Below, in pieces: positions 63,155-64,000 of a DNA stretch of 64,000 nt. This DNA is from Propionivibrio dicarboxylicus. Lineage in GTDB: Bacteria > Pseudomonadota > Gammaproteobacteria > Burkholderiales > Rhodocyclaceae. The DNA lies in assembly GCF_900099695.1 (NCBI RefSeq), contig NZ_FNCY01000005.1, forward strand, positions 1 through 64,000, given 5' to 3'. The notes beneath the pieces were generated by a model. That model was not told where the DNA came from. It did not search any database and saw only the letters and a list, made by a program, of their open reading frames with translations. A program made the position numbers and the translations under genes. The stretch's first letter is position 1. Each line of letters opens with the position of its first letter.

Positions 63155-64000
63155 TCAGGTCGATTCCTCGTTGAGGTGATTGGCCCAGGCGAAGGCTTCG
63201 GCCAGCGCCGTTTCGAGTTGCTGCGGCCGGATCGACGGCAGGCGGTCGAGCGCTTGCTGGACGATGGCCGGATCGAGTTGCTCGGTCGCTTCGACGAGTT
63301 GGAGCAGCAGGCCGAGCGGGCCGCCTTTGTTGATCAGTGCGTCGCTGACCCGCGGTGCCACCGGCAGTTGCGCGAGGATATCGGCGATCGCCATGCCGAG
63401 CAGCGCCGGCATCAGCGACATGATGCCGACCATGAAGGCCTGGTCGGAAAATTCGCGGTCCTTCGTCTGCAGGTGCTCGGCGAGCAGTTCCATCAGGCGA
63501 CCGCGCGTTGCCGCGAGTTGCAGCAGCGGGCTGCCGGTCTTGACGCCGCCTGCCTGCGGGTTCGTATAGACGAGCAGTTGCAGCCAGCGCTGGATCTGCC
63601 GACGTCCGAGGATGGTGATGGCGTGGCGCAGCGAGGTGACGCGCGTCGCCAGGCCGCAGCCGACCGAGTTGGTCAGACGCAGCATGTTGACGGTGAGGCC
63701 CGGTTCGAGCTTGAAGGCGTTTTCGATTTCCGTGGTCTCGGCATCCTGCATGACGAGCGCCAGCAGCTTGAGCAGGATCACCTGCGAGGGATTGAGCTTG
63801 CGTCCGCTGATGATCGTCGGCTTGGCGAAGAAATAGCCCTGGAAGTAATCGAATCCGAGTTGCTGGCAGACCGCCAGCTGTTCGGCTGTTTCGACCTTTT
63901 CCGCGAGCAGCTTCTTGCCATGCTGTTTGAGTTGGGCGACGAGTGGGGCGAGCCGCTCCGGCGGTGTGCCGAGCAGGTCGACCTTGATGATGTCGGCATG
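63155..64000 (-). CDS. EAL-HDOD signalling protein (partial, runs off right edge)
   Basis: The last 281 codons of a YuxH-like protein. The visible N-terminal part is the end of an EAL domain (IIKVDLLGTPPE, LLAEKVETAEQLAVCQQLGF and DYFQGYFFAKP). The C-terminal part is an HDOD domain (LLKLLALVMQDAETTEIENA, LRLTNSVGCGLATRVTSLRH, FMVGIMSLMPALLGM). EAL domains break down or bind cyclic di-GMP; in YuxH-like proteins the catalytic site is often degenerate, but the part that would show it is outside the window. It converges on the PilJ-like gene, 15 bp between stops. Confidence 0.9.
   Translation of the reverse strand, partial: HADIIKVDLLGTPPERLAPLVAQLKQHGKKLLAEKVETAEQLAVCQQLGFDYFQGYFFAKPTIISGRKLNPSQVILLKLLALVMQDAETTEIENAFKLEPGLTVNMLRLTNSVGCGLATRVTSLRHAITILGRRQIQRWLQLLVYTNPQAGGVKTGSPLLQLAATRGRLMELLAEHLQTKDREFSDQAFMVGIMSLMPALLGMAIADILAQLPVAPRVSDALINKGGPLGLLLQLVEATEQLDPAIVQQALDRLPSIRPQQLETALAEAFAWANHLNEEST

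Overview
The window is high-GC DNA, densely packed on both strands, and reads as a chromosomal segment of a Gram-negative betaproteobacterium. Rhodocyclales is the most likely order. That is an inference from the gene families: lpxK-Trm112-kdsB-adk downstream of exbBD, murJ divergent from rpsT, argD-argF followed by a DUF2788 gene, a proton-pumping pyrophosphatase, RquA, and many sensory proteins. I saw no rRNA, tRNA, CRISPR array, insertion sequence or prophage.

Region 1 (1-9.4 kb) is a catabolic locus for an unidentified sugar or sugar acid. A leftward operon encodes a class II aldolase, a lactonase-like metallo-hydrolase, a UPF0261 (Tm-1-like) protein, a ribose-type binding protein and an ABC permease that runs off the left edge. 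A GntR/FadR-family regulator with recognisable operators sits beside it. Rightward YciI and RpiB-like genes, a Zn-alcohol dehydrogenase plus an Asp/Glu-racemase-like protein, and a GbpR-like LysR regulator complete the locus.

Region 2 (9.4-13 kb and 21-32.4 kb) is sensory. Two paralogous FIST-histidine kinase gene pairs share a conserved kinase N-terminus. There is also a third FIST protein, a large membrane hybrid kinase, a periplasmic binding protein of the amino-acid type, a Cache chemoreceptor and a hemerythrin-domain histidine kinase. Between these blocks (13-21 kb) lie an IscA-like protein, a PanE-like reductase, and a sigma-54-dependent regulator. A cluster with a good -24/-12 promoter follows: BKACE-type beta-keto acid cleavage enzyme, hydroxyacyl-CoA dehydrogenase and AtoE transporter, then a SLC13 transporter.

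Region 3 (32.7-39.2 kb) holds a small hypothetical protein, a LysE exporter, a secreted caspase-like protein, a NhaD Na+/H+ antiporter with a long structured leader (riboswitch candidate), sodB and xseA. Region 4 (39.2-56 kb) is mostly housekeeping: exbBD-lpxK-Trm112-kdsB-adk, hppA, a YbhB family gene, murJ, rpsT, an orphan ParA, argD-argF, DUF2788, ppnP, yajQ and a SNF2 helicase. Region 5 (56-64 kb) contains rquA (rhodoquinone synthesis), a retropepsin-like protein, a coiled-coil protein, a Nudix CoA pyrophosphatase, NamZ (DUF1343), a DOMON-like protein, a 53-bp palindrome, a PilJ-like chemoreceptor and a partial EAL-HDOD protein.

Together the genes suggest a motile or surface-active, facultatively anaerobic organism with much signal transduction, proton/sodium energetics (HppA, NhaD) and low-potential quinone metabolism (RquA). 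The best candidates for something undescribed are the paired FIST-kinase modules, the uncharacterised sugar locus with its 11-bp-period repeats, the nhaD leader RNA and the intergenic palindromes.
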